A stretch of 64,000 nucleotides of DNA from Lachnospiraceae bacterium (GTDB lineage Bacteria; Bacillota; Clostridia; Lachnospirales; Lachnospiraceae): contig JAFLSW010000001.1 of NCBI GenBank assembly GCA_022510725.1, forward strand, positions 1 through 64,000, written 5' to 3'. Shown here one piece after another: positions 1 to 8,578 of this stretch (positions are counted from its first letter, which is position 1; each line of letters starts with the position of its first letter). Under the pieces are notes generated by a model. The model did not search any database and had not been told where the DNA came from. It was given only the letters and a program-made list of their open reading frames with translations. A program made the position numbers and the translations under genes.

Positions 1-1615
1 GGAACAGATTGGTATGAACATTACTGCCTTTGAGTACGAAGACAGTATTGTTGTGGTAGACTGCGGTCTATCCTTCCCGGAGGATGATCTTTTGGGAATC
101 GACCTGGTCATCCCGGATGTAACTTATTTAAAGGAAAATCAGGATAAGATCAAGGGCTTTATGATCACCCACGGACACGAGGATCATATCGGTGCCCTGC
201 CCTATGTGTTAAAAGAAGTTCCGGCTCCGGTTTATGCTACCAAGCTGACCATGGGCATCATTGAAAACAAATTAAAAGAGCACGGTTTGGAAAGAGCCGT
301 GAAAAGAAAAGTAGTAAAATTCGGACAAAATATCAACTTTGGGGATCTGCGGATCGAGTTCATCAAGACCAACCACAGTATTGTGGATGCAGCAGCCCTT
401 GCCATTTATTCTCCGGCTGGTACAGTAGTCCATACAGGAGATTTTAAAGTGGATTATACCCCTGTCTTTGGGGATTCCATTGACTTACAGCGTTTTGCGG
501 AGATCGGCAAAAAGGGTGTACTGGCATTGATGTGTGACAGTACCAATGCGGAACGGGAAGGCTTTACCCAGTCGGAAAAGACGGTAGGCAAGACCTTTGA
601 CAGCATTTTTGCAGATCATGCCAATACCAGGATCATCATAGCAACCTTTGCCTCCAATGTGGACAGGGTGCAGCAGATCATTAATTCCGCTTATAAATTC
701 GGCAGGAAGGTAGTGGTGGAAGGCCGCAGCATGGTCAGCATCATTGACACTGCCATGAACCTGGGGTATTTAAAGATTCCCGAAAATACGCTGATCGACA
801 TTGAGCAGATCAAAAATTATCCTGATGAGCGCACGGTGATCATTACCACCGGAAGCCAGGGTGAAAGCATGGCAGCCTTAAGCAGGATGGCAGGGGGCAT
901 GCACAGAAAGGTATCCATCGGACCAAGGGATACGGTCATCTTTTCTTCTCATCCCATTCCCGGCAATGAGAAGGCGGTATCCAAGGTCATTAATGAATTA
1001 TATGCCAAGGGAGCAGATGTGATCTTTCAGGATGCCCATGTATCGGGACATGCCTGCAGAGAAGAGATCAAACTGCTTTATACCCTTGTAAGACCCAAGT
1101 ATGCCATTCCCGTTCACGGAGAATACAGACACTTAAAGGCCCAGGCAGCCCTGGTCAAGGAATTAGGCTATGAAAGTGAAAATATTTTTATCTTAAGCTC
1201 CGGCGATGTATTGGAGTTAAATGAAGAAAGTGCCAAGGTAATAGGCAAGGTGCCGGTAGGCTCCGTATATGTAGATGGTCTGGGTGTAGGTGATGTGGGA
1301 AACATCGTGATCCGGGACAGGCAGCATCTGGCGGAGGACGGTATTCTTATCGTGGTCATGGCTTTAGAGTCCATGAGCAATCGGGTGGTTTCTGGACCGG
1401 ACATTGTGTCCAGAGGGTTTGTCTATGTGAGAGAATCCGATGAATTGATGGACGGTGCCAGAGGCATGGTCATTGATATTATGGATAAATTTGAGGAACG
1501 CAACATTACCGACTGGGGCAAGATGAAGTCTGCTATCAGAGATTCCTTAAGTGACTATCTGTGGAAAAAGACAAAGAGACGGCCCATGATCCTGCCCATT
1601 ATCATGGAGATCTGA
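1..1615 (+). CDS. rnj: Ribonuclease J (5' end cut by the window)
   Basis: RNase J is a metallo-beta-lactamase/beta-CASP nuclease with endonuclease and 5'-3' exonuclease activity in mRNA decay and rRNA maturation. The visible part carries the zinc motif HGHEDH about 53 residues after the first visible ATG (base 14), then CDSTNAE, TTGSQGE, DAHVSGHA and HGEYRH, and a C-terminal domain ending in RRPMILPIIMEI. Codons before base 14 read EQIG in frame, which is the usual family lead-in to MNIT, so base 14 is not the true start and the gene begins upstream of the window. About 537 residues are visible against roughly 555 for the family. A YlbF-family gene follows on the same strand. Confidence 0.95.
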   Translation, partial: EQIGMNITAFEYEDSIVVVDCGLSFPEDDLLGIDLVIPDVTYLKENQDKIKGFMITHGHEDHIGALPYVLKEVPAPVYATKLTMGIIENKLKEHGLERAVKRKVVKFGQNINFGDLRIEFIKTNHSIVDAAALAIYSPAGTVVHTGDFKVDYTPVFGDSIDLQRFAEIGKKGVLALMCDSTNAEREGFTQSEKTVGKTFDSIFADHANTRIIIATFASNVDRVQQIINSAYKFGRKVVVEGRSMVSIIDTAMNLGYLKIPENTLIDIEQIKNYPDERTVIITTGSQGESMAALSRMAGGMHRKVSIGPRDTVIFSSHPIPGNEKAVSKVINELYAKGADVIFQDAHVSGHACREEIKLLYTLVRPKYAIPVHGEYRHLKAQAALVKELGYESENIFILSSGDVLELNEESAKVIGKVPVGSVYVDGLGVGDVGNIVIRDRQHLAEDGILIVVMALESMSNRVVSGPDIVSRGFVYVRESDELMDGARGMVIDIMDKFEERNITDWGKMKSAIRDSLSDYLWKKTKRRPMILPIIMEI

Positions 1616-1648
1616 TGGTGGCAGTTTTAAGCGATAAGGGGAGAGGCT

Positions 1649-1981
1649 ATGAAAGATTACACATTGGAAACAGAAGGATTTATTGAAAGGCTGCGTCAGA
1701 TGGAGGCTTATAAGGAATATGTCAGACAGAGGCAGCATATTAAACATTTCCCGGAATTGAAGGAACAGATTGATGCTTTCCGCCAGGAAAATTTCAGGCT
1801 GCAAACGGAAACGGATTCGGATACCTTATTTGATGAGATCGATCGGTTTGAACAGGAATATGCCGAATTTCGAAAAAATCCCGTAGTAAATGACTTTTTG
1901 GCGGCAGAGCTGGCCTGTATTCGGATGATCCAGGAAGTAAACGAACAGATTGCCGGCACTTTTGCCGATGAATGGGAATAA
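1649..1981 (+). CDS. YlbF/YmcA family protein
   Basis: A 110-residue, wholly helical, charged protein resembling the Com_YlbF family. In Bacillus, the YlbF-YmcA-YaaT complex controls RNase Y processing of polycistronic mRNA and so affects competence, biofilm and sporulation. Family features seen are the N-terminal helix with an EAYKEYVRQRQ-like segment, the FPELKEQI turn and a C-terminal FLAAELACIRMIQEVN helix. It sits 33 bases after the RNase J gene and 17 bases before the MltG-like gene, so it is probably cotranscribed. The ribosome site AGGGGAGAG lies just upstream. The family call is fairly sure. A functional link with RNase J is only inferred from position. Confidence 0.8.
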   Translation: MKDYTLETEGFIERLRQMEAYKEYVRQRQHIKHFPELKEQIDAFRQENFRLQTETDSDTLFDEIDRFEQEYAEFRKNPVVNDFLAAELACIRMIQEVNEQIAGTFADEWE

Positions 1982-1998
1982 ATTAGGGAGGAAATCAT

Positions 1999-2379
1999 AT
2001 GAGTGCAAAAAAAGTGGTGGTGGCCATATTTAACATGGCATTCCGCCTGGGTCTTATGATCGGCATTCTATATTTCATATATCAGGCCGCTATCGGTGCC
2101 TATAATTTTGGCTACCGGGTATTTGCGGACATTCCGTATGCCTTTTCTCCGGGAACGGATATAGAAGTTACCATTACGGAATCCATGGACAGCAAGGAAA
2201 TTGCGCAAAGATTTGAAGAAGCAGGACTGATAGAAGATTGGAAGTTGTTTTGGGTTCAGACCCAGTTTTCCGAGTATAAGGAAACCATTAAGCCGGGAAT
2301 TTATACGCTGAATAACTCTATGAAAGCGGAAGAGATGCTGGCGATCATAGGGGCAAATTCCGAGGAAGAAGAGGAGTGA
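1999..2379 (+). CDS. Short membrane-anchored MltG/YceG-like protein without the catalytic domain
   Basis: A 126-residue protein with a short basic N-terminus, one membrane segment (about residues 9-30) and an extracellular part. That part matches the N-terminal LysM-like region of endolytic transglycosylase MltG: a SKEIAQRFEEAG helix, then IKPGIYTLNNSMKAEEML. Full MltG proteins run to about 340-380 residues and place the catalytic glutamate in the C-terminal half, which is absent here. The acidic tail EEEEE ends the protein naturally. In Bacillus, mltG (yrrL) precedes trmR (yrrM) and the trhP genes, and the same order is seen here. It may act as a glycan-binding or regulatory subunit. Lytic activity is not expected. 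Confidence 0.7.
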   Translation: MSAKKVVVAIFNMAFRLGLMIGILYFIYQAAIGAYNFGYRVFADIPYAFSPGTDIEVTITESMDSKEIAQRFEEAGLIEDWKLFWVQTQFSEYKETIKPGIYTLNNSMKAEEMLAIIGANSEEEEE

Positions 2380-2383
2380 GCAG

Positions 2384-3025
2384 ATGATCACCGATGAACG
2401 CTACACTGCCTATATTAATTCTCTGGAAATGGGAGGACCTTCCTATTTGAATGAATTGGAAGCTTATGCCGGGCAGACACAGGTTCCCATTATCCGGAAG
2501 GAAATGCAAAGCTTTATGCGCACACTGTTAATGATGAATAAACCGAAGCAGATTCTGGAAGTGGGAACTGCCATCGGTTTTTCTGCATTATGGATGAGTG
2601 AGTATATGCCAAAGGACGGGCATATCACCACCATAGAAAAATATGAGAAACGGATCCCCATAGCCAGGGAAAATTTTAAAAAATATGGAAAAGAGGATCA
2701 GATCACTTTGTTGGAGGGGGATGCGGCTGATATCCTTTGCGAATTGGATGGACCTTTTGACCTGATCTTTATGGATGCAGCCAAGGGGCAGTACATTCAT
2801 TTTCTGCCGGAGGTCTTGAGACTGTTAAATAAAGGCGGCGTGCTCTTATCTGACAATGTGTTGCAGGATGGCGCTATCATTGAATCCAAATATGCGGTTA
2901 CCAGGCGGGATCGGACCATCCATAAACGGATGCGGGAATATTTATATACCTTAAAAAACCACGAGCAGCTGGAAACCGCTATCCTGACGCTGGGAGATGG
3001 TGTGGCGCTGTCTGTGAAAAAGTGA
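2384..3025 (+). CDS. trmR: O-methyltransferase, TrmR-like (tRNA 5-hydroxyuridine methyltransferase)
   Basis: A 213-residue class I SAM-dependent methyltransferase of the O-methyltransferase family 3 (YrrM) type. SAM motif I is ILEVGTAIGFSALWM (about residue 50). The acidic loop follows at TTIEKYEKR, then LLEGDAADIL, the metal/substrate motif FIFMDAAKGQY-like, and LLSDNVL. The family includes catechol-type methyltransferases, but the neighbours (MltG-like before, U32 peptidase-like after) match the Bacillus yrrL-yrrM-yrrN/O cluster. There TrmR methylates 5-hydroxyuridine at tRNA position 34 to 5-methoxyuridine. It starts four bases after the previous stop, implying translational coupling. Confidence 0.85.
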   Translation: MITDERYTAYINSLEMGGPSYLNELEAYAGQTQVPIIRKEMQSFMRTLLMMNKPKQILEVGTAIGFSALWMSEYMPKDGHITTIEKYEKRIPIARENFKKYGKEDQITLLEGDAADILCELDGPFDLIFMDAAKGQYIHFLPEVLRLLNKGGVLLSDNVLQDGAIIESKYAVTRRDRTIHKRMREYLYTLKNHEQLETAILTLGDGVALSVKK

Positions 3026-3079
3026 TCTGGAAAGAAGCTTGTGAGACAAAATATGGGAAGAAATAATGAGGAGCAGCAT

Positions 3080-4309
3080 ATGAAGAAACCGGAATTGCTC
3101 ATACCGGCAAGCAGTCTGGAAGTTTTAAAAACGGCTGTTATGTTTGGCGCAGATGCAGTTTATATAGGGGGAGAGGCCTTTGGTCTGCGGGCCAAAGCCA
3201 AAAACTTCACCCCGGAGGAAATGGAAGAAGGCATCGCCTTTGCCCATGAGCACGGGGTCAAAGTTCATGTGACCGCCAATATCCTGGCTCACAATTATGA
3301 TTTAGAAGGGGCAGCGGCCTATTTTAAGGAACTGGCCAGCATGAATCCGGATGCCCTGATCATTGCCGATCCGGGCATGGTCATGCTGGCAAAGGAGAAT
3401 TGTCCGGATATCGATATCCATATCAGTACCCAGGCCAATAATACCAATTATCTTACCTTCCGTTTCTGGTATGACCAGGGAATCCGCAGGGTAGTATGTG
3501 CTAGGGAGCTTTCTTTGAAAGAGATCAAAGAGATACGGGAAAAGATTCCGGAAGATATGGAGATCGAATGCTTTATTCACGGGGCTATGTGCATTTCTTA
3601 TTCCGGCAGATGCCTGTTGAGCAATTATTTTACGGGGCGGGATGCCAACCACGGGGCCTGCACCCATCCCTGTCGTTGGAAATATGCCTTAATGGAGGAG
3701 ACCAGACCGGGGGAATACCTGCCTGTTTATGAAAACGAAAGGGGAACCTATCTGTTTAATTCCAAGGATCTGTGCATGGTGGAATATATCCCTCAGATGC
3801 TTGAGGCGGGCATTGACAGCTTTAAGATAGAGGGACGGATGAAAACGGCTCTTTATGTGGCGGCAGTGGCAAGAACTTATCGGAAGGCCATTGATGCAGC
3901 CCTCACTTCCAAGGAAGCGTACGAAGAGATCCTGCCCTGGTGCAGGGAAGAGATATCCAAGTGTACCTACAGGCAGTTTACGACAGGCTTTTATTTTGGA
4001 AAGCCGGACGAAAACACTCAGATTTATGACAATAATACTTATATTAATGAATATACTTATCTGGGCATTGTAGAAAAAGCAGAAGGAAGCAGGGTTTCTA
4101 TTACCCAGAGGAATAAATTTACTGTGGGAGAAGAAATTGAGATCATGAAGCCTGACGGCAGAAACATTAAGACCAAGGTCCTTGCCATTGCGGATGAAAC
4201 CGGAAAAGAGATGGAAAGTGCGCCCCATCCTTTGCAACAGCTGACGGTTTCCTTAGAAGAAGCGGGAGAACCTTTTGATCTTTTACGCAAAAAAACGGAT
4301 GCTTCTTGA
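3080..4309 (+). CDS. Peptidase U32 family protein, TrhP-like (tRNA wobble uridine hydroxylation)
   Basis: A 409-residue U32-family protein: PELLIPASSLEVLKTAVMFGADAVYIGG at the N-terminus (TIM-barrel start), STQANNTN, the EIKEIREKIPEDMEIECFIHGAMC signature near residue 170, and C-terminal cysteines (RCLLSNYF, CTHPCRWKY) typical of U32 Fe-S ligands. U32 proteins were first called collagenases, but the TrhP/YegQ group is needed for prephenate-dependent hydroxylation of U34 in tRNA. That product is the substrate of the TrmR-type methyltransferase encoded just upstream. I chose base 3080 because GAGGAG lies six bases before it, while the earlier in-frame ATG at 3041 has no such site and adds non-family residues. 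Confidence 0.88.
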   Translation: MKKPELLIPASSLEVLKTAVMFGADAVYIGGEAFGLRAKAKNFTPEEMEEGIAFAHEHGVKVHVTANILAHNYDLEGAAAYFKELASMNPDALIIADPGMVMLAKENCPDIDIHISTQANNTNYLTFRFWYDQGIRRVVCARELSLKEIKEIREKIPEDMEIECFIHGAMCISYSGRCLLSNYFTGRDANHGACTHPCRWKYALMEETRPGEYLPVYENERGTYLFNSKDLCMVEYIPQMLEAGIDSFKIEGRMKTALYVAAVARTYRKAIDAALTSKEAYEEILPWCREEISKCTYRQFTTGFYFGKPDENTQIYDNNTYINEYTYLGIVEKAEGSRVSITQRNKFTVGEEIEIMKPDGRNIKTKVLAIADETGKEMESAPHPLQQLTVSLEEAGEPFDLLRKKTDAS

Positions 4310-4344
4310 CCGTTTTAAGCTGTCTATTGTACAATGTGAACAGT

Positions 4345-4368
4345 AAGCCTGTGGATTTATGGCTTTTT
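4345..4368 (+). terminator. Weak terminator-like hairpin after the U32 gene
   Basis: Five-base stem AAGCC/GGCTT (4345-4349 with 4361-4365) with an 11-base loop and a run of five T. The stem is short and the loop long, so termination would be inefficient. It is the only candidate end for the yrrM-like operon before the glnN promoter. Confidence 0.35.
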
Positions 4369-4409
4369 GGAACAAAAATGCCGAAAACAAATTTTTTTCA
4401 TTTTTCGAC

Positions 4410-4438
4410 TTGCATTTTTAAAAAAAGTAGAGTATCTT
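4410..4438 (+). promoter_or_regulatory. Sigma-A-type promoter of glnN
   Basis: -35 TTGCAT (4410-4415), 17-base spacer, -10 TATCTT (4433-4438). The predicted start near 4445 gives a leader of about 120 bases. The stretch upstream is very A/T rich (poly-A and poly-T runs at 4386-4405), which could act as an UP element. Confidence 0.6.
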
Positions 4439-4444
4439 ATAAAA

Positions 4445-4511
4445 AACGGCAGAGCCGTTATAAGGTATCTTGAACGATGATGTTCCAAACAATGGGTTTG
4501 GAACATTTTTT
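4445..4511 (+). promoter_or_regulatory. glnN leader with a hairpin followed by an intrinsic terminator
   Basis: Two perfect inverted repeats lie between promoter and gene. AACGGC/GCCGTT (4445-4450 with 4454-4459) closes on a three-base loop. ATGTTCCAAAC/GTTTGGAACAT (4480-4490 with 4496-4506) has an 11-bp stem and a five-base loop followed directly by six T. The second is a textbook intrinsic terminator placed inside the leader, which points to attenuation or antitermination of glutamine synthetase. Which signal controls it is not visible. Confidence 0.65.
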
Positions 4512-4565
4512 ATGCAGTTACAAGGATACCGATTTCCAAAATAATCAGGAAAAGGAGTAATAGAA

Positions 4566-6677
4566 ATGAGTGGAGTAATGAATGTGGAAGAGATCTTCGC
4601 AAAAAATGTTTTCACACTTGGAAAGATGAAAGAGCGTCTTCCCAAAGATGCTTTCAAGGAAGTGAAACAGGTCATGGACCATGGCGGAGAGCTGTCTATG
4701 GAGACGGCGAATGTAGTTGCAAAGGCAATGAAGGACTGGGCGGTTGAAAACGGCGCAACCCATTATACTCACTGGTTCCAGCCCCTGACCGGCATTACGG
4801 CGGAAAAACATGATGCGTTTGTGGCTCATCCCGACGAAATGGGAAAAATGATCACGGAGTTTTCCGGTAAAGAGCTGATCAAAGGTGAGCCGGATGCTTC
4901 TTCTTTCCCTTCCGGCGGATTGAGAGCGACTTTCGAGGCAAGAGGCTATACTGCATGGGATATTACCTCTCCCGCATTCTTAAAAGAGGCGGCTACAGGA
5001 GCCATCCTTTGTATCCCCACCGCTTTCTGCTCTTATACAGGAGAAGCGTTGGATAAAAAGACCCCTCTTCTTCGTTCCATGGAAGCGGTTTCCAAACAGG
5101 CTCTTCGTATCGTGAAGCTGTTTGGCAACACAGAGGCTACCAAGGTAGTTGCATCTGTCGGACCGGAGCAGGAGTATTTCCTTATTGATGAAAAATATTA
5201 TAAACAGAGAACAGACCTGATGTTTGCAGGACGGACCCTTTTTGGTGCACCGGCTCCCAAGGGACAGGAGATGGAGGATCACTACTTCGGTGTCATCCGT
5301 GAAAGAGTAGGCGCTTTCATGAAGGATCTGAATGAAGAGCTTTGGAAACTGGGCGTAACGGCAAAGACCCAGCATAACGAAGTGGCTCCCGCACAGCATG
5401 AACTGGCTCCTATCTATGAGACAGCCAATATTGCCGTAGACCACAACCAGCTTGTTATGGAGACTATGAAAAGGGTAGCCGTACACCACGGTATGAGATG
5501 TCTCTTACATGAGAAACCCTATGCAGGCGTAAACGGTTCCGGTAAGCACAATAACTGGTCCATTACCACCGATAACGGGGTAAACCTGTTGGATCCCGGT
5601 GATACACCCAATGAAAATATTCAGTTCCTGCTGGTACTTGCCTGCATCATGAAGGCAGTAGATACCCATGCAGACCTGTTAAGACAGTCTGCTGCCGATG
5701 TGGGAAATGACCACAGACTGGGTGCCAACGAGGCGCCTCCGGCAATTATCTCCATCTTTTTAGGCGAACAGCTGGAAGATGTGGTAACACAGTTGATCGA
5801 AACAGGTAATGCTACCTCCTTTAAAGAAGGCGGCAAGCTGGAGACCGGCGTTTCCACACTGCCCGATCTGGATAAGGACGCAACAGACCGTAACAGGACA
5901 TCACCCTTTGCCTTTACCGGAAACAAGTTTGAGTTCCGTATGGTGGGTTCCGCAGACTCCATTGCCGGTCCCAATACCATCTTAAATGCCATTGTAGCAG
6001 AAGCATTTTGCGAAGCTGCGGATAAATTGGAAAAAGCAAAAGACTTCAATACTGCTGTACATGATCTGATCAAGGAATACATGACAAAGCATCAGCGGAT
6101 CATTTTCAACGGAAACGGTTATGCTGATGACTGGGTAACGGAAGCAGAAAAGAGAGGCCTGCCCAATATCAAATCCATGGTAGAGGCAGCAAGCACCCTT
6201 ACGACCAAGAAGGCAGTTTCCCTGTTTGAGCAGTTTGGTATCTATACCAAGGCTGAGCTGGAATCCAGAGAAGAGATCATTTATGAGACCTATGCAAAGA
6301 CCATTAACATTGAAGCGCTGACTATGATCGATATGGCAGGAAAGCAGATCATTCCTGCAGTGGTAAAATATACCAAGGCTTTGGCAGATACCATCAATGC
6401 GGTAAAGGCAGCAGGAGGAGACGCTTCCGTTCAGACCGAGCTTTTGAAAACAGTTTCCAAAAAGCTGGCTGCGATGCAGAAGGCATTGGTAAAACTGGAA
6501 AAGACCGAAGCGAAGGCCCGTGCTATGGAAGATGTAAAAAAACAGGCATTTTTCTATAAAGACTCCGTAAAATCCGTTATGGATGAATTAAGAGAGCCTG
6601 CGGACGAACTGGAAATGATCGTGGACAAAGAAATCTGGCCCATTCCTACATATGGAGAGCTGATGTTCGAAGTATAA
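4566..6677 (+). CDS. glnN: Glutamine synthetase type III (GSIII)
   Basis: A 703-residue GlnN-type glutamine synthetase, which forms glutamine from glutamate, ammonia and ATP in the cytoplasm as the main ammonium assimilation step. GSIII is much longer than GSI (about 450) and is dodecameric. Seen in order: [11 protein letters not shown] near residue 62, GPEQEYFLI near 195, [14 protein letters not shown] near 265, GSGKHNNWS near 325, [16 protein letters not shown] near 455, and the GSIII-specific long C-terminus. A ribosome site AAAGGAG lies upstream. The gene stands alone between a leader terminator and a strong downstream terminator, so it is a monocistron that is probably under nitrogen control. 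Confidence 0.97.
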   Translation: MSGVMNVEEIFAKNVFTLGKMKERLPKDAFKEVKQVMDHGGELSMETANVVAKAMKDWAVENGATHYTHWFQPLTGITAEKHDAFVAHPDEMGKMITEFSGKELIKGEPDASSFPSGGLRATFEARGYTAWDITSPAFLKEAATGAILCIPTAFCSYTGEALDKKTPLLRSMEAVSKQALRIVKLFGNTEATKVVASVGPEQEYFLIDEKYYKQRTDLMFAGRTLFGAPAPKGQEMEDHYFGVIRERVGAFMKDLNEELWKLGVTAKTQHNEVAPAQHELAPIYETANIAVDHNQLVMETMKRVAVHHGMRCLLHEKPYAGVNGSGKHNNWSITTDNGVNLLDPGDTPNENIQFLLVLACIMKAVDTHADLLRQSAADVGNDHRLGANEAPPAIISIFLGEQLEDVVTQLIETGNATSFKEGGKLETGVSTLPDLDKDATDRNRTSPFAFTGNKFEFRMVGSADSIAGPNTILNAIVAEAFCEAADKLEKAKDFNTAVHDLIKEYMTKHQRIIFNGNGYADDWVTEAEKRGLPNIKSMVEAASTLTTKKAVSLFEQFGIYTKAELESREEIIYETYAKTINIEALTMIDMAGKQIIPAVVKYTKALADTINAVKAAGGDASVQTELLKTVSKKLAAMQKALVKLEKTEAKARAMEDVKKQAFFYKDSVKSVMDELREPADELEMIVDKEIWPIPTYGELMFEV

Positions 6678-6697
6678 GAAGGATAGGCTGACCAATA

Positions 6698-6737
6698 AAG
6701 CCGGAGTCTGCTTTACTACGCAGATTCCGGCTTTTTT
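6698..6737 (+). terminator. Intrinsic terminator of glnN
   Basis: 14-base arms (6698-6711 with 6720-6733) pair with one mismatch around an eight-base loop. The hairpin starts AAGCCGGA and ends TTCCGGCTT, followed by six T. It lies 20 bases after the glnN stop. Confidence 0.92.
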
Positions 6738-6756
6738 AAAAAAATAAAAATTGTAC

Positions 6757-6785
6757 TTGCTTTTTCACTCGGTATTGTGTATACT
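6757..6785 (+). promoter_or_regulatory. Promoter of tRNA-Gln
   Basis: -35 TTGCTT (6757-6762), 17-base spacer, -10 TATACT (6780-6785). The expected start is only a few bases before the mature tRNA 5' end at 6797. Confidence 0.75.
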
Positions 6786-6796
6786 AGCAATGTTAG

Positions 6797-6868
6797 TGGG
6801 CTATCGCCAAATGGTAAGGCAACGGACTCTGACTCCGTCATTTCAAGGTTCGAATCCTTGTAGCCCAG
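6797..6868 (+). tRNA. tRNA-Gln (anticodon CUG)
   Basis: Full cloverleaf. Acceptor arm TGGGCTA/TAGCCCA pairs perfectly. The D arm is GCC/GGC, and the anticodon arm ACGGA/TCCGT closes the loop CTCTGAC, giving anticodon CTG for codon CAG. The T arm CAAGG/CCTTG carries loop TTCGAAT, and the discriminator is G. CCA is not encoded. The TGGGCTATCGCC start is typical of bacterial tRNA-Gln. It is transcribed alone between its own promoter and terminator. Confidence 0.97.
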
Positions 6869-6874
6869 CTATAG

Positions 6875-6907
6875 ACCTGATGAGAGTTGCCTTTCATCAG
6901 GTTTTTT
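6875..6907 (+). terminator. Terminator of tRNA-Gln
   Basis: Nine-bp perfect stem ACCTGATGA/TCATCAGGT (6875-6883 with 6894-6902), ten-base loop, then six T. Confidence 0.9.
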
Positions 6908-6937
6908 GTTAAAAGGGAATTTTCCGGGAGGATCAAT

Positions 6938-7639
6938 ATGTATGAGTTTCAAAGCAGAATCCGTTACAGCGAACTGGACAGCAGAGGAACCTTAAGTCTG
7001 CCGGCGCTATTGGACTATTTTCAGGACTGCTCTACCTTTCACTCCGAGGAATTGGGGCTGGGCGTGGCGTATTTAAAGGAGCACAAAATGATATGGGCTC
7101 TTACATCCTGGCAGATCGTGATAAAGCGTTACCCTTCCTTGGGAGAGACGGTGACTATAGGAACGGCACCCTATGATTTCAGGGGCTTTATTGGATTTCG
7201 GAATTTCTGGATGTTGGATGAAAAAGGACAGCAGGCCGCTGTAGCCAATTCCGTATGGAGCCTGATTCATATGGAAACGGGCAAACCAACCAAGCCCAGG
7301 CCAGAAATGTATGAAGGATATACCCTTTCGCCAAAGCTTCAGATGGATTATGCGGATCGCAAGGTAAAATTTGCAGGAGAAGGGAAGGCACAGGAATCTA
7401 TGGTGATCCTGCCTCATCACCTGGATACCAATCATCATGTCAATAACGGTCAGTATGTGCGGATTGCCATGGACTATCTGCCGGAAGGATTTGAAATCGG
7501 GCAGCTTAGGGCAGAATATAAAAAACAGGCGTTACTAAATACTCGGTTATACCCGGTCATATATCAGGAAGGAGGAATGATCGGCGTTAGCTTACAGGAT
7601 AAAACAGGTGGCATTTATTGCAACGTGGAATTTAAGTAA
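6938..7639 (+). CDS. Acyl-ACP thioesterase
   Basis: A 233-residue double hot-dog protein of the acyl-ACP thioesterase (FatA/FatB-like, PF01643) family, which releases fatty acids from acyl carrier protein. Family features: a RIRYSELDSRGTLSLPALLDYFQDCSTFHSE opening, SWQIVIKRYPSLGE, FRNFWMLDEKG and the second hot-dog signature HLDTNHHVNNGQYV, which holds the catalytic Asn/His. I start at 6938 because GGGAGG lies six bases upstream; the in-frame extension to 6887 runs into the tRNA terminator. The cvfB-like gene follows 11 bases later, so the two probably form an operon. Confidence 0.9.
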   Translation: MYEFQSRIRYSELDSRGTLSLPALLDYFQDCSTFHSEELGLGVAYLKEHKMIWALTSWQIVIKRYPSLGETVTIGTAPYDFRGFIGFRNFWMLDEKGQQAAVANSVWSLIHMETGKPTKPRPEMYEGYTLSPKLQMDYADRKVKFAGEGKAQESMVILPHHLDTNHHVNNGQYVRIAMDYLPEGFEIGQLRAEYKKQALLNTRLYPVIYQEGGMIGVSLQDKTGGIYCNVEFK

Positions 7640-7650
7640 AGGGGAAAATT

Positions 7651-8499
7651 ATGTTGGAATTAGGAAAAAAGCAAAGGTTAGATGTTGTGAAAAAAGTAGA
7701 ATTCGGTGTATATCTGGCGGAGCATATGCTCTCTAAGTCAAATATGGATGAGGAAAGAGTGCTTCTCCCCGCAAAACAGGTACCGGAGGGGCTGGAAGTG
7801 GGAGACTCTTTGGAAGTGTTCTTATATAAGGATTCCAGGGACAGGCTCATTGCCACCGTAAACGAGCCCATGCTTACTTTAGGAAAGATTGGACGGCTAA
7901 AGGTCCTGCAAGTTTCCGGAATCGGTGCATTTCTCTACTGGGGGCTGGAAAAGGATCTGTTCCTTCCTTTTAAGGAACAGACCAGGCGTGTTAAGGAACA
8001 GGAAGAGGTTCTGGTGGCATTGTATGTGGATAAAAGCGGCAGGCTTGCGGCAACCATGAAGTTATACCCCTACTTGACCATTGGAGAAGGTTATGAAAAA
8101 GATGATATGGTAGAGGGCACTGTATATCAGCTGACAGACGGTTATGGTGCCTATGTGGCAGTAGAAGACAGATATCAGGCTATGATCCCTGCAAGGGAAC
8201 CCTGGGACGGAATTCAGCCCGGCGACAAGATCACAGCCCGGGTCACGGCTGTGAAGGAAGACGGCAAATTGGATCTAAGCCTGCGCCAGAAAGCCTATCT
8301 GCAAATAGATAAAGATGGGGAAAAGATCCTTTCAAAGCTGAAAGAAGAAGGCGGCAGCCTTCCCCTGGGGGATAAATCCTCACCCGAAGAGATCAGAAAT
8401 GTGCTTGGAATGAGCAAAAATGAATATAAAAGAGCCATTGGACATCTCTACAAAGAAAAAAGGATCTCAATTGAGGAGCAGGGAATCCGCCTGCTATAA
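7651..8499 (+). CDS. cvfB: S1-domain RNA-binding protein CvfB
   Basis: A 282-residue protein of the CvfB family (YitL in Bacillus), cytoplasmic, with tandem S1-like beta-barrels and a C-terminal winged helix. Family features: LGKKQRLDVVKKVEFGVYL, LLPAKQVPEGLEVGD, VSGIGAFLYWGLEKDLFLPF, ARVTAVKEDGKLDLSLRQ, and the ending MSKNEYKRAIGHLYKEKRI. CvfB affects virulence gene expression in staphylococci and binds RNA. Its role here is unknown. It follows the thioesterase closely. No terminator was found between it and the next gene. Confidence 0.88.
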   Translation: MLELGKKQRLDVVKKVEFGVYLAEHMLSKSNMDEERVLLPAKQVPEGLEVGDSLEVFLYKDSRDRLIATVNEPMLTLGKIGRLKVLQVSGIGAFLYWGLEKDLFLPFKEQTRRVKEQEEVLVALYVDKSGRLAATMKLYPYLTIGEGYEKDDMVEGTVYQLTDGYGAYVAVEDRYQAMIPAREPWDGIQPGDKITARVTAVKEDGKLDLSLRQKAYLQIDKDGEKILSKLKEEGGSLPLGDKSSPEEIRNVLGMSKNEYKRAIGHLYKEKRISIEEQGIRLL

Positions 8500-8527
8500 A
8501 AGAGTTTCCTTTTTCCCCTTTTTGCTA

Positions 8528-8533
8528 TATAAT
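8528..8533 (+). promoter_or_regulatory. Possible -10 element before the CPBP protease
   Basis: A perfect TATAAT sits 46 bases before the protease start, inside the imperfect repeat GCTATA/TATAGC. The -35 region at the proper distance (TTTCCT, 8505-8510) is poor, so this is weak support for a separate promoter. Confidence 0.35.
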
Positions 8534-8578
8534 CTATGTATAGCATTGAAACGAAGCAGATGGACTAAGGAAAAGGTA

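Noticed and set aside
4445-4511. Classic ANTAR target (two hairpins with six-base loops) in the glnN leader
   Set aside because: The loops are three and five bases, not six with A1 and G4, so the known ANTAR motif is not met.
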